Of a stretch of DNA of 64,000 nt, positions 1 through 7,667 are shown one piece after another (the first letter of the stretch is position 1; each line of letters opens with the position of its first letter). Origin of the DNA: Oscillospiraceae bacterium. Its GTDB lineage: Bacteria; Bacillota; Clostridia; Oscillospirales; Ruminococcaceae. The notes beneath the pieces are model-generated. The model worked only from the letters and a program-made list of their open reading frames with translations. It was not told where the DNA came from and made no database searches. The stretch lies in the NCBI GenBank assembly GCA_009776305.1, contig WRLY01000004.1, positions 124,001-188,000 of the forward strand, in the 5' to 3' direction. A program made the position numbers and the translations under genes.

Positions 1-1
1 C

Positions 2-1360
2 ACAGCGGTAATAAGCGCGGTTGTATACCCTATAGAAGCAGGTTGGGTCTGGAATGAAAGCGGCTGGTTGGCGCAACTCGGTTATACTGACTTCGCTGGT
101 TCTTCGGCGATTCACATGGTCGGCGGTATTACGGCATTCATAGGGGCGGCTATACTCGGACCGAGGATTGGCAAGTACGCCATTGATAAAACAACGGGAA
201 AGAAAGTTTCAAAAGCGATTCCCGGTCACTCAATGACGCTCGGCGCGCTTGGCGTATTTATTCTTTGGTTTGGTTGGTACGGCTTCAACGGCGCAGCGGC
301 TGAAAATGTTTCTCAGCTCGGCTCCATATTTCTGACCACAACGTTAGCGGCGGGAATCGGCGCAACCTCCGCTATGATACTTACATGGCTCAAAAATGGC
401 AAACCTGACGTCTCCATGACCCTCAACGGCTCGCTTGCGGGGCTTGTGGGTATTACGGCGGGCTGTACCAATGTAGATGCGCTCGGTGCTTTGATAATAG
501 GTGCAGTTGCGGGTATGCTCGTTGTACTGGCGGTTGAGGTAATCGACATTAAACTTCACATTGACGACCCTATCGGCGCGGTTGCGGTACACGGTGTCTG
601 CGGCGTATGGGGAACATTAGCGGTCGGTTTATTCGCAAGACCTATCTCGGCGGGAGAAGACGTTATTTCCGATGTTACGGGGCTTTTTTACGGCGGCGGA
701 GCCGACCTCCTTGGGGTTCAGGCTTTGGGTGTTCTCTCAATAGCGTTATGGACAACTGTTACTATGCTTATTACTTTTACGCTCATCAAGAAAACAGTAG
801 GATTGCGCGCTTCTGCCGAGGACGAAATTATGGGTCTTGACTCAACTGAACACGGTCTGACAAGCAGCTATGCTGACTTTTTGCCGGTTGCTAACGCTGA
901 TTTGCAGGTATTGGGCGGCGAGTATCCAAAAAAGCCTTTTATGCCTGTTGCTCCTGCTGAGGCTATTACCGTTACCGATGTATCGACCGGCAAAAAGCTT
1001 ACTAAGGTTACGATTCTTACAAAGCAAAGCAAGTTCGCGGTACTGCGGGAAGCGTTTGACCAAATCGGCATTACAGGTATAACTGTTACAAATGTTATGG
1101 GTTACGGCGTACAACGCGGGCATACCCATACATACCGCGGAGTGCCGCTTGATTCGCCGCTTATGCCTAAAATTCAGATTGACGTAATCATCAGCAAGGT
1201 GCCTGTCGAAGTGTTGGTTGAAGCGGTTAAAAAGGCGCTGTATACAGGTAATATAGGCGACGGCAAAATATTCGTTTATGACGTGGAAAATGTTATTAAG
1301 GTTAGAACCGGCGAGGAAGGCTTTAACGCCTTGCAGGACGCCTATGCCGGAGATGAATAA
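2..1360 (+). CDS. amt: Ammonium transporter fused to a C-terminal PII (GlnB/GlnK) domain, 5' truncated by window edge
   Basis: The reading frame is open from the first base, so the N-terminus lies outside the window. The visible part begins in the Amt core (GWVWNESGWL, then LGYTDFAGS and VHGVCGVWGT), a multi-pass membrane channel for ammonium, and reaches the Amt cytoplasmic tail (EEIMGLDSTEHG pattern). After a linker, the last ~125 residues form a complete PII-like domain: KLTKVTILTKQSK at its start, a T-loop stretch with RGHTHTYRG, and the nucleotide-binding GNIGDGKIFV. PII proteins normally plug Amt channels according to nitrogen status; here sensor and channel are one polypeptide. It lies 24 bases upstream of glnN on the same strand, so the two are probably co-transcribed. 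Identification is secure; how gating works in the fusion is inference. Confidence 0.95.
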   Translation, partial: TAVISAVVYPIEAGWVWNESGWLAQLGYTDFAGSSAIHMVGGITAFIGAAILGPRIGKYAIDKTTGKKVSKAIPGHSMTLGALGVFILWFGWYGFNGAAAENVSQLGSIFLTTTLAAGIGATSAMILTWLKNGKPDVSMTLNGSLAGLVGITAGCTNVDALGALIIGAVAGMLVVLAVEVIDIKLHIDDPIGAVAVHGVCGVWGTLAVGLFARPISAGEDVISDVTGLFYGGGADLLGVQALGVLSIALWTTVTMLITFTLIKKTVGLRASAEDEIMGLDSTEHGLTSSYADFLPVANADLQVLGGEYPKKPFMPVAPAEAITVTDVSTGKKLTKVTILTKQSKFAVLREAFDQIGITGITVTNVMGYGVQRGHTHTYRGVPLDSPLMPKIQIDVIISKVPVEVLVEAVKKALYTGNIGDGKIFVYDVENVIKVRTGEEGFNALQDAYAGDE

Positions 1361-1384
1361 TTTATAAATTTTGGAGGAAAAGTA

Positions 1385-3475
1385 ATGAAAAACATATCTG
1401 ATTTATTCGGAAGTATGGTATTCAGCGATGCGGTTATGCAGGCGCGGCTACCCAAAGACGCTTATAAGGCGCTTAAAAAAACCATGTCGCAGGGTACGCA
1501 CTTGGAGCTTGACGTTGCCAACGTAGTGGCAAACGCTATGAAAAACTGGGCTGTGGAAAAGGGCGCGACCCACTTTACACACTGGTTTCAACCTATGACG
1601 GGGATTACGGCTGAGAAACATGACGCATTTATTTCCCCTGCCAAAGATGGAAATATTATTATGGAGTTTTCAGGGAAAGAGCTTGTTCGGGGTGAGCCTG
1701 ACGCGTCAAGTTTCCCGTCAGGCGGCTTACGCGCCACCTTTGAGGCAAGGGGCTATACTGTCTGGGATACTACCTCTTATGCCTTTATTAAGGACGGTAC
1801 GCTTTGTATTCCCACTGCTTTTTGTTCATACAGCGGAGAGGCTCTTGACAAAAAAACGCCGCTACTGCGTTCTATGGAGGCGATTGACAAGCAGGCGCAG
1901 CGTATATTGAAACTTTTCGGAAACCAAACGGTCAAGCGGGTGATTACAACCGTCGGTCCTGAGCAGGAATATTTTCTTATAGATAAAGAAATGTACTTAA
2001 AGCGTCCCGACTTGGTTTATACCGGCAGAACGCTGTTCGGTTCACGCCCGCCGAAAGGTCAGGAGATGGAAGACCACTATTTCGGGACTTTAAAACCTCG
2101 GGTTTCGGCGTTTATGCGGGAGCTGGAGGAGGAGCTTTGGCGGCTCGGCGTTTATGCCAAAACCAAGCATAATGAAGTCGCCCCGGGACAGCATGAACTT
2201 GCACCGATTTTCACAACCACCAATATTGCCACCGACCACAATCAGCTTACCATGGAACTGATGAAAAGCATTGCAAACAAGCACGGACTTGCCTGTTTGC
2301 TTCACGAAAAGCCTTTTGCGGGGGTCAACGGCAACGGTAAGCATAACAACTGGTCGATTTCAACCGATACAGGAGTAAACCTGCTTGAACCGGGCGAAAC
2401 CCCTTGCGAAAACGCGCAGTTTTTACTCTTCTTGGTTGCAGTAATTAAAGCGGCGGACGTTTATCAGGATTTGATTCGGCTTTCGGCGGCAAGCGCAGGC
2501 AACGACCACAGGCTCGGCGCGAACGAAGCCCCGCCCGCAATTATTTCCATGTTCCTCGGCGACGAGCTGACGGGAATCCTTGAGGCGCTTGAAAACGGAA
2601 AGGCTTATCATAACAAAGAAAAGCATGAAATGGAAATAGGCGTTACCGTACTGCCGCATTTCCCAAAAGACATGACTGACCGTAACAGAACCTCGCCGTT
2701 CGCCTTTACGGGAAACAAGTTTGAGTTTCGTATGCTGGGCTCTACATTTTCTATTGCAGGACCAAACGTGGTACTTAATACGGCGGTGGCGGAAATCCTC
2801 TGTCAATTTGCCGATGAGTTAGAAAAATCCGATAACTTTACGGGCGATTTGGCGGCGCTTGTCCGAAAGACTTTCAGCGAGCATAAGCGAATCGTCTTCA
2901 ACGGCAACAACTATTCCGACGAGTGGGTAACAGAGGCTGAAAATCGCGGCTTGTCAAACTTGAAAACCACAGTAGACGCGTTGCCTGAATTTATTTCAAA
3001 GAAAAGCGCGGCGTTATTTACAAAACACCACGTATTTTCGGAGGCTGAAATTCACTCGCGCTATGAAATTTTAATGGAAAGTTATTGCAAAACACTGCAC
3101 ATAGAGGCGCTGACTATGGTGGATATGGTCAAAAGGGAAATTATCCCCTCATTAATTACCTATCAGAGCGAACTTTTGAAGTTGCCTGAACAAAAAAAGT
3201 CATGTGGCGGCTTAGATTCTACGTTGGAGGAATATTTACTGGGACGAATCGCCAAGCTGTCCGCCTGTCTGCTCAAAAAGCTTAAAATTCTCGACAGCGT
3301 GATTTTAGAATCCAAGGAAAAGAATGAAATTTTATCTCTCGCCGTCTTTTATCGCGACAAGGTATTTCCCGCCATGTCGGAACTGCGTCTGATTGTGGAC
3401 GAACTGGAAACTGTTGTAGCTAAAAAATACTGGGCTTTACCGTCTTACGCCGAAATGCTTTACAGCGTAATTTAA
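1385..3475 (+). CDS. glnN: Glutamine synthetase type III
   Basis: The product has 696 residues, the usual size for the GSIII family and much longer than GSI. It makes glutamine from glutamate, ammonia and ATP in the cytoplasm. Family motifs are visible in order: [12 protein letters not shown] near 200, [14 protein letters not shown] near 262, [10 protein letters not shown] near 318 and [12 protein letters not shown] near 372, with a helical C-terminal extension typical of GSIII. A strong ribosome site (TTGGAGG) sits just upstream of the ATG. It follows the Amt-PII fusion directly, making an ammonium uptake and assimilation unit. A 10-bp perfect hairpin follows the stop codon. Confidence 0.97.
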   Translation: MKNISDLFGSMVFSDAVMQARLPKDAYKALKKTMSQGTHLELDVANVVANAMKNWAVEKGATHFTHWFQPMTGITAEKHDAFISPAKDGNIIMEFSGKELVRGEPDASSFPSGGLRATFEARGYTVWDTTSYAFIKDGTLCIPTAFCSYSGEALDKKTPLLRSMEAIDKQAQRILKLFGNQTVKRVITTVGPEQEYFLIDKEMYLKRPDLVYTGRTLFGSRPPKGQEMEDHYFGTLKPRVSAFMRELEEELWRLGVYAKTKHNEVAPGQHELAPIFTTTNIATDHNQLTMELMKSIANKHGLACLLHEKPFAGVNGNGKHNNWSISTDTGVNLLEPGETPCENAQFLLFLVAVIKAADVYQDLIRLSAASAGNDHRLGANEAPPAIISMFLGDELTGILEALENGKAYHNKEKHEMEIGVTVLPHFPKDMTDRNRTSPFAFTGNKFEFRMLGSTFSIAGPNVVLNTAVAEILCQFADELEKSDNFTGDLAALVRKTFSEHKRIVFNGNNYSDEWVTEAENRGLSNLKTTVDALPEFISKKSAALFTKHHVFSEAEIHSRYEILMESYCKTLHIEALTMVDMVKREIIPSLITYQSELLKLPEQKKSCGGLDSTLEEYLLGRIAKLSACLLKKLKILDSVILESKEKNEILSLAVFYRDKVFPAMSELRLIVDELETVVAKKYWALPSYAEMLYSVI

Positions 3476-3480
3476 CAGGG

Positions 3481-3505
3481 AGGGGCGGCAGAAATTGCCG
3501 CCCCT
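3481..3505 (+). terminator. Hairpin after glnN
   Basis: Perfect 10-bp inverted repeat (AGGGGCGGCA / TGCCGCCCCT) with a 5-base loop, six bases after the glnN stop. The following tract is AAAATTT rather than a clean T run, so termination may be weak. Confidence 0.6.
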
Positions 3506-3510
3506 AAAAT

Positions 3511-3540
3511 TTGACAAAATATTCCCGTTTATGCTATAAT
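3511..3540 (+). promoter_or_regulatory. Promoter of small hydrophobic peptide locus 1
   Basis: Consensus TTGACA at 3511-3516 and TATAAT at 3535-3540 with an 18-base spacer. Transcription would start near 3547 and run through a structured leader of about 140 bases before the peptide start codon at 3688. Confidence 0.75.
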
Positions 3541-3687
3541 ATAATCGCAGACGCGGGACGCGTTTAACTTATTCACTTATAGACGTAAAAATAGGCGGCG
3601 ACCTCTAAACCTTTTACACCGACACGAAGTCAGGGAAAGGAGGTTGTGGACTCTTGTCGGAATCTCGGGACAGGAGGACTTTGCTGA

Positions 3688-3756
3688 ATGGAAGTTGCTT
3701 TAATAATTGCGCTTGTTTTCATATACGCGATTATAACAGAACTGAAAAAGAAGTAA
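3688..3756 (+). CDS. 22-residue hydrophobic peptide, candidate type I toxin (locus 1)
   Basis: A 22-codon reading frame starting ME, followed by about 15 hydrophobic residues (VALIIALVFIYAII) able to span a membrane, then TELKKK. A clear GGAGG lies 10 bases before the ATG. It has its own consensus promoter, a long folded leader, and a stop codon that forms the left edge of an intrinsic terminator hairpin. An opposing consensus promoter at 3846-3874 would make an antisense RNA overlapping the 3' end. The leader holds a second strong ribosome site (AAAGGAGG at 3636-3643) before an overlapping TTG-started frame of 47 codons, recalling the mok/hok arrangement. A second 22-residue peptide of the same pattern lies at 6103-6171. 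Membrane insertion is evident; toxicity is inferred from architecture. Confidence 0.6.
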   Translation: MEVALIIALVFIYAIITELKKK

Positions 3757-3839
3757 CCCGCCTTGCAGCCACAAAGCGGGTTATAACTGTTTTTTAAAAC
3801 ACTATTAACCGAGGTCGCCGTCTGTTTTGTCCCTCGTCT
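3750..3839 (-). ncRNA. Candidate antisense RNA of locus 1
   Basis: From the minus-strand promoter at 3846-3874 transcription would start near 3839 and end at the shared hairpin near 3750, giving a short RNA of roughly 90 bases complementary to the 3' end of the peptide mRNA. Its 5' half repeats, in the same sense, elements of the peptide mRNA leader: GCAGACGnGGGAC and then CGGCGACCTC. The segment CGACCTC can also pair with GAGGTTG at 3640-3646, which overlaps the upstream ribosome site of the peptide mRNA. Confidence 0.5.
3754..3795. terminator. Shared terminator of locus 1, overlapping the peptide stop codon
   Basis: Inverted repeat TAACCCGC / GCGGGTTA (3754-3761 and 3776-3783) followed on the plus strand by TTTTTT at 3790-3795. 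On the minus strand the hairpin is followed by CTTCTTTTT, so it can stop both converging transcripts. Confidence 0.7.
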
Positions 3840-3845
3840 GCATTT

Positions 3846-3874
3846 ATTATAACATAAAAACATTAACAAGTCAA
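3846..3874 (-). promoter_or_regulatory. Antisense promoter of locus 1
   Basis: On the minus strand TTGACT (3869-3874), a 17-base spacer and TATAAT (3846-3851). No open reading frame of any length follows before the shared terminator. Confidence 0.7.
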
Positions 3875-3930
3875 TATTTATTTAAAAAATATCGTTCTTA
3901 AATAAAAGGACAATAACGCTAAAGCAACAG

Positions 3931-3959
3931 AAAACCCCCGCCTTTTGAGCGGGGGTTTT
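3931..3959 (-). terminator. Terminator downstream of flagellin
   Basis: Perfect 11-bp arms AAAACCCCCGC / GCGGGGGTTTT with a 7-base loop. On the minus strand, which carries the flagellin gene, the hairpin ends in TTTT. Confidence 0.8.
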
Positions 3960-4009
3960 GAAACGGCTGACGGCTTTTGCGCCGTCGCGCCGCCGCCGGA
4001 GAAATACTT

Positions 4010-5692
4010 TTATCCGAGTAATTGAAGAATAGCTTGTGGTGCTTGGTTTGCTTGCGCTAACATTGCCTGAGCAGCTTGCTGCAGGATGCTGAACTTGGTG
4101 TAGTTTATCATCTCTGTAGCCATGTCGGTGTCGCGAATCTGCGATTCCGCCGCCGTTAGGTTTTCCTGGGTTACTGTCAGGTTGTTTACTGTGGATTCGA
4201 GACGGTTTTGCAGTGCACCGAGCTTTGCTCTTTGTGCCGAAACCATGCTCAAAGCTTTGGTTGTGCTTTCGAGAGCCTTGTTAGCCCCTTCTACGGTAGA
4301 CAGGTCTGCGTTGGCTACGCCGAGCGCGGCTGCGCCCATGTCGTCTACGTTGAGGGTTACTCTCTGGTCAACTACGCCGTTTGCACCGATTTGGAAAGTC
4401 AGACCCTTACCTGCAGAGCCGACAGCGTCCTTACCTACGCCCTGACCGTTATCCATGGCAAGACCTACGCCGGTACTTTGATAATCGGCAAAAGAATCCT
4501 GTTTTTCGGTGGTGGTATTGGCGAAGAAAGTGACAAAGCCTTCCGGACCGTTCGAAGTAGTACTGTTGCTGAGTTGAACCTCATAGTCAAGACCGGCTTG
4601 ACGCATGATGTTTTCAATATCCTGCTGGGTGTATTCCGTACCGGTAGCCAAGTGGAGTACGAAATTACCATCTTTGACGTTGGGGTCGTTTTCGGTTTTA
4701 AGCACCTCTACCCATTCTTTACCCGGCGATACCGTGGTTGCGATTGCGAACTCACGGGCGTCAACGCCGTAGTTGTTGGAAACGAATCTTATGGTGTCGG
4801 CGTGACCCTCGGTGGTAGCTCCCACAAGGAAGTTGGAAAGGTTGCCTTGGTCGGCGGAGGTGTTGGCTGAAGATGCGGCTCTTACGCCCTGCGCGGTTGG
4901 TTCAATAGTCGCTGCCTGACCTACGAAAACGCCGCTTCCGAGTTGAACCGTAACCTGCGGGAGCGAACCTGCCTGATTACCCTCGCCTTCCCACTTAGCC
5001 CCTCTGATGAGGTCGTCGATTTGCGCCTGGGTGTAGGTAACGCCCTGTGACAGGTTTAAGGTAATATGGTTACCTGCCGCGTTCCAGGAAGCGTTTTCAC
5101 CGCCTGCGCCCGACGCGCTTGTGGTGAACTGTACCGTAACGGCGTTGATGCTCGAGGTGACGACTGTACCTGCGAGTGCACTCACACCACCGGCTTCGGT
5201 ACCGGATGCGTCAATACGTACACCGAAACGGGGACCGAATTCACCGCGTGCGCTGGATGAGCCGCCGAGAGAACCGTCGAGCAACTTGAGTGTGTTAAAC
5301 TCGGTAGAGGTGGAAATCCTGTCGATTTCACTCTTGAGTGCGTCAACTTCGTACTGAATCATCTCACGGTCTTCGTCGGTGTATGTGCCGTTTGGTGATT
5401 GTACCGAGAGCTCTCTCATTTTCTGGAGAATTGCCGTGGTTTCGTTTAGACCGCCTTCTGCAGTCTGGATAAGGCTGATACCGTCGTTGGCGTTTTTAAT
5501 CGCCTGACCCAAGCCTCTGATTTGGCTTCTCATTTTTTCAGAGATTGCCAGTCCTGCCGCGTTGTCGCCGGCTCTGTTAATCGCGAAACCGGAAGATAAC
5601 TTTTCGGTTGCTTTCTTAACACCGACAACGTTGGCATTGAGCTTGTTGTTCGCGTTAATCGCGTTCAGGTTGTTTTGAACAACTAATCCCAT
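4010..5692 (-). CDS. hag: Flagellin
   Basis: The 560-residue product has the conserved flagellin N-terminal D0/D1 region (residues 1-150, with LSSGFAINRAGDNAAGLAIS and NDGISLIQTAEGGLNE) and C-terminal D1/D0 region (about 470-560, with GALQNRLESTVNNL and ending in ANQAPQAILQLLG). The middle, about 150-470, is a variable surface-exposed domain. It polymerises into the flagellar filament after export through the flagellar type III apparatus. A sigma-28-type promoter and a hairpin with GGA in its loop lie upstream; the ribosome site AAGGAGG is strong. It is monocistronic. No other flagellar genes lie in the window. Confidence 0.97.
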   Translation of the reverse strand: MGLVVQNNLNAINANNKLNANVVGVKKATEKLSSGFAINRAGDNAAGLAISEKMRSQIRGLGQAIKNANDGISLIQTAEGGLNETTAILQKMRELSVQSPNGTYTDEDREMIQYEVDALKSEIDRISTSTEFNTLKLLDGSLGGSSSARGEFGPRFGVRIDASGTEAGGVSALAGTVVTSSINAVTVQFTTSASGAGGENASWNAAGNHITLNLSQGVTYTQAQIDDLIRGAKWEGEGNQAGSLPQVTVQLGSGVFVGQAATIEPTAQGVRAASSANTSADQGNLSNFLVGATTEGHADTIRFVSNNYGVDAREFAIATTVSPGKEWVEVLKTENDPNVKDGNFVLHLATGTEYTQQDIENIMRQAGLDYEVQLSNSTTSNGPEGFVTFFANTTTEKQDSFADYQSTGVGLAMDNGQGVGKDAVGSAGKGLTFQIGANGVVDQRVTLNVDDMGAAALGVANADLSTVEGANKALESTTKALSMVSAQRAKLGALQNRLESTVNNLTVTQENLTAAESQIRDTDMATEMINYTKFSILQQAAQAMLAQANQAPQAILQLLG

Positions 5693-5715
5693 TTTGATTT
5701 CCTCCTTGAAATCCG

Positions 5716-5737
5716 CACCGGAATTCCTTTTCCGGTG
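5716..5737 (-). promoter_or_regulatory. Flagellin leader hairpin, candidate CsrA site
   Basis: In the flagellin mRNA, CACCGGAA and TTCCGGTG form a perfect 8-bp stem with loop AAGGAA just upstream of the ribosome site CAAGGAGGAA. A GGA in a hairpin loop plus a second GGA in the Shine-Dalgarno is the layout of the Bacillus hag leader bound by CsrA. CsrA and FliW genes are not in the window, so the regulator is inferred. Confidence 0.6.
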
Positions 5738-5870
5738 AACTTTTTTACTCGGGAAGTATTTCCCTGTTTTTATGTTAAACCGCTTTTGCTTGGTGCGTCG
5801 GACATTCCGAATACTTTAATAATGGTGAAAATGTTCCGTGCAACTTACTCCTGCGGCGTTTACATACATA

Positions 5871-5898
5871 ATATCGGCATGAGTTCGGGAAAACTTTA
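5871..5898 (-). promoter_or_regulatory. Sigma-28 (SigD/FliA) promoter of flagellin
   Basis: On the minus strand TAAAGTTT is followed after 12 bases by GCCGATAT, closely matching the flagellar sigma factor consensus. It implies a leader of about 170 bases before the flagellin start. Confidence 0.85.
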
Positions 5899-5989
5899 GC
5901 ATTTTTTAGGGATAAATATTAAAATTTTGTTAATTTTCTGTGAGGTTTATATAAATAAGTGTTTTATAGGCTAAATTTTAAGATAAGAC

Positions 5990-6018
5990 TTGACAAATTC
6001 GGGGGTTTGTTATATAAT
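5990..6018 (+). promoter_or_regulatory. Antisense promoter of locus 2
   Basis: TTGACA at 5990-5995, a 17-base spacer and TATAAT at 6013-6018. Only a short RNA ending in the hairpin at 6072-6110 can follow; no reading frame is present. Confidence 0.75.
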
Positions 6019-6024
6019 AGAAAG

Positions 6025-6116
6025 CGATAAAGGCGATACCTACAGACGGTTAGCTTTGATTTAAGTTATTGAAAAATAACCGCACACTTGCTACAGGGGC
6101 GGTTATTTTTTCATTT
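6025..6116 (+). ncRNA. Candidate antisense RNA of locus 2
   Basis: Predicted from the consensus promoter at 5990-6018 to the terminator at 6072-6110, about 90 bases. Its 3' half is complementary to the end of the small peptide mRNA from the other strand. Its 5' half contains AAAGGCGAT and ACGGTTAGC, which recur in the same sense in the leader of that mRNA (AAAGGCAAT, GCGGTTAGC), as at locus 1. Confidence 0.5.
6072..6110. terminator. Shared bidirectional terminator of locus 2
   Basis: Perfect 12-bp arms AAAAATAACCGC / GCGGTTATTTTT with a 15-base loop, A-rich on one side and T-rich on the other, so it works in both directions. The peptide stop codon (6103-6105) lies inside the right arm. Confidence 0.8.
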
Positions 6117-6171
6117 TGTCGATTATCACGGCTACTGCGACCAGTATCAAAAATATGAATATCAACTCCAC
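6103..6171 (-). CDS. 22-residue hydrophobic peptide, candidate type I toxin (locus 2)
   Basis: A GTG-started frame of 22 codons preceded by GGAGG at 7 bases spacing. The product starts ME, has a hydrophobic stretch (LIFIFLILVAVAVII) and ends DKMKK. It matches the locus 1 peptide in length, in the Glu at position 2, an acidic residue at 18 and Lys at 21-22. The ribosome site can be hidden in a local hairpin (ACCTC against GAGGT). It has its own promoter at 6238-6266 and a stop codon within a bidirectional terminator, and faces a convergent antisense promoter. Function as a membrane-acting toxin is inferred from this architecture; a leader-controlled small membrane peptide with another role is possible. 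Confidence 0.6.
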   Translation of the reverse strand: MELIFIFLILVAVAVIIDKMKK

Positions 6172-6237
6172 GGCGTCACCTCCTCTCAGAGGTTTACGCT
6201 AACCGCCTGTCTTTTCGGCATTGCCTTTGTAATACTT

Positions 6238-6266
6238 ATTTTAGCATAAATGTAAGCTTTTGTCAA
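6238..6266 (-). promoter_or_regulatory. Promoter of small hydrophobic peptide locus 2
   Basis: On the minus strand TTGACA (6261-6266), a 17-base spacer and TAAAAT (6238-6243). Start near 6231 gives a leader of about 60 bases. The -35 abuts the hairpin that ends the neighbouring operon. Confidence 0.7.
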
Positions 6267-6302
6267 TTAGGGGGACGCTCAAAAAGTAGCGTCCCCCTAA
6301 TT
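6265..6302. terminator. Terminator hairpin at the end of the P-ATPase/DUF368/AI-2E operon
   Basis: A 15-bp inverted repeat (AATTAGGGGGACGCT / AGCGTCCCCCTAATT) overlaps the stop codon at 6302. The T-rich flank is on the plus strand, so strength toward the minus strand is uncertain. Confidence 0.65.
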
Positions 6303-7648
6303 TATTTTTTCTTAAAAAATCCGCTTTTCTTACTCTTTTTCTCTTTCTTTACTTTCTCCTCACTGAAGAAAATAATCTCGCCCGATTGGTCTTCTATATG
6401 CGAAACGTTACGGTAAAAATTGCTGTCGGCGGGCAACTCTTTTTTATCAAGCTTGGCGGCAAGCCGCCCTTTGGTCAGAGCGTAAATGAACGAGAACAGC
6501 GGCACGCCTATTACAAGCCCCACAAACCCGAAAAGCCTGTTGCCCACTATAATTGCGAAAAGCACCCAAAAGCTCGACAGCCCTGTGGTGTCGCCGAGGA
6601 TTTTCGGACCTAATACATTCCCGTCAAACTGTTGCAGGGCAATTACTATTATTATGAAAATCAAGCACTGCATTGGGTCAACCACAAGGATTAAAAGCGC
6701 ACAGGGAATCGCGCCTATGATTGGTCCGAAAAAAGGAATGAAATTGGTTATGCCGATTATTACGCTGATTAGAGCCACATAGGGCAGTCTGAAAATCGTC
6801 ATGATTACAAAGCAGAGCGCGCCTATAATTACAGAATCTATGATTTTCCCCGTGATAAAGCCGCCGAATTTCTTGTGAATTTCCCTCATATTTCTTATAA
6901 TAACATTAGCCTTTTCAAGCGAGAGCAGGCTGTAAAGCGCTTTTTTACCCTGCGCCGCGAATAATTCTTTCCCGTGGAGCAAATAAATGCAGAACACCAA
7001 GCCTATCAGAATATTTAAAAGTGCGCTGAGTGTAGCCCAAATCCCGCCTGTTACGCTTAACACAATTTCGTTGATTTGCGGCAGAATGTTTTCTTCAAAC
7101 CATCTTGAGGTGATTGCGGGTGCGTTTTGCAAAAAGTCGTAGACCCCGCTTTGCAGTTCGGGATAACTGTCGAGAAAGCCTAAATCCCACCCTTGAATAT
7201 TACGAACATAAGCGTTGGTGTTATCAATGACGGTTACGACAGAAGACAGGGTTTGCGGCAGAATCGCGCTTACAAGCCCTACGAGAAACGCCAGCGCCGC
7301 AAGGATTGTCGTAACCAAGCCGAGCGCACGAGCGCTTTTTTTTATGAATAATTCAGTATTTTTGGCTTCTTCGGGGGTTCTGGTTTTGCCGCGGGCGAGC
7401 CGCTTTTTTTCAAGTCTTGTGAAAAGGGTTCTGAAGCATCTTTTCTCAAAGAAGTTCATCACAGGCGCAAGCAGATAGGCGAATATAAAGCCGTAAATCA
7501 CAGGGGTGAATAACCCGATTACATTCCCGACAGCCTCTAAAACGCCGCTCATGTTGGTGAGGAGGGTATAAAATAACATTCCCCCCACAATAACGCAAAT
7601 CGCCGCCACGCTCCAATAAAGATATTTTTTGTCCCAACGATAATTCAT
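6302..7648 (-). CDS. AI-2E family transporter (YtvI/PerM-like membrane protein)
   Basis: The 448-residue protein begins with a membrane segment (LYWSVAAICVIVGGMLF) and has further pairs of hydrophobic segments, with the family region FGGFITGKIIDSVIIGALCF, then FIPFFGPIIGAIPCALL and QQFDGNVLGPKILGDTTGLS near residues 250-370, matching PF01594. The C-terminus is a lysine-rich cytoplasmic tail. Members were named for AI-2 export in one species, but many appear to be antiporters or have unknown substrates, so transport of AI-2 should not be assumed. It is the last gene of a three-gene operon, 19 bases after the DUF368 gene. Confidence 0.88.
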   Translation of the reverse strand: MNYRWDKKYLYWSVAAICVIVGGMLFYTLLTNMSGVLEAVGNVIGLFTPVIYGFIFAYLLAPVMNFFEKRCFRTLFTRLEKKRLARGKTRTPEEAKNTELFIKKSARALGLVTTILAALAFLVGLVSAILPQTLSSVVTVIDNTNAYVRNIQGWDLGFLDSYPELQSGVYDFLQNAPAITSRWFEENILPQINEIVLSVTGGIWATLSALLNILIGLVFCIYLLHGKELFAAQGKKALYSLLSLEKANVIIRNMREIHKKFGGFITGKIIDSVIIGALCFVIMTIFRLPYVALISVIIGITNFIPFFGPIIGAIPCALLILVVDPMQCLIFIIIVIALQQFDGNVLGPKILGDTTGLSSFWVLFAIIVGNRLFGFVGLVIGVPLFSFIYALTKGRLAAKLDKKELPADSNFYRNVSHIEDQSGEIIFFSEEKVKKEKKSKKSGFFKKK

Positions 7649-7667
7649 GTAGCAGTACCTCTAAATC

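Noticed and set aside
3481-3505. Considered as another copy of the palindromic element in murD
   Set aside because: Sequence differs from the GTAGGGGCA arm and it sits as a simple terminator-like hairpin after glnN.
4208-4870. 220-codon plus-strand frame opposite flagellin
   Set aside because: A shadow of the flagellin codons; no start signal and no domain.
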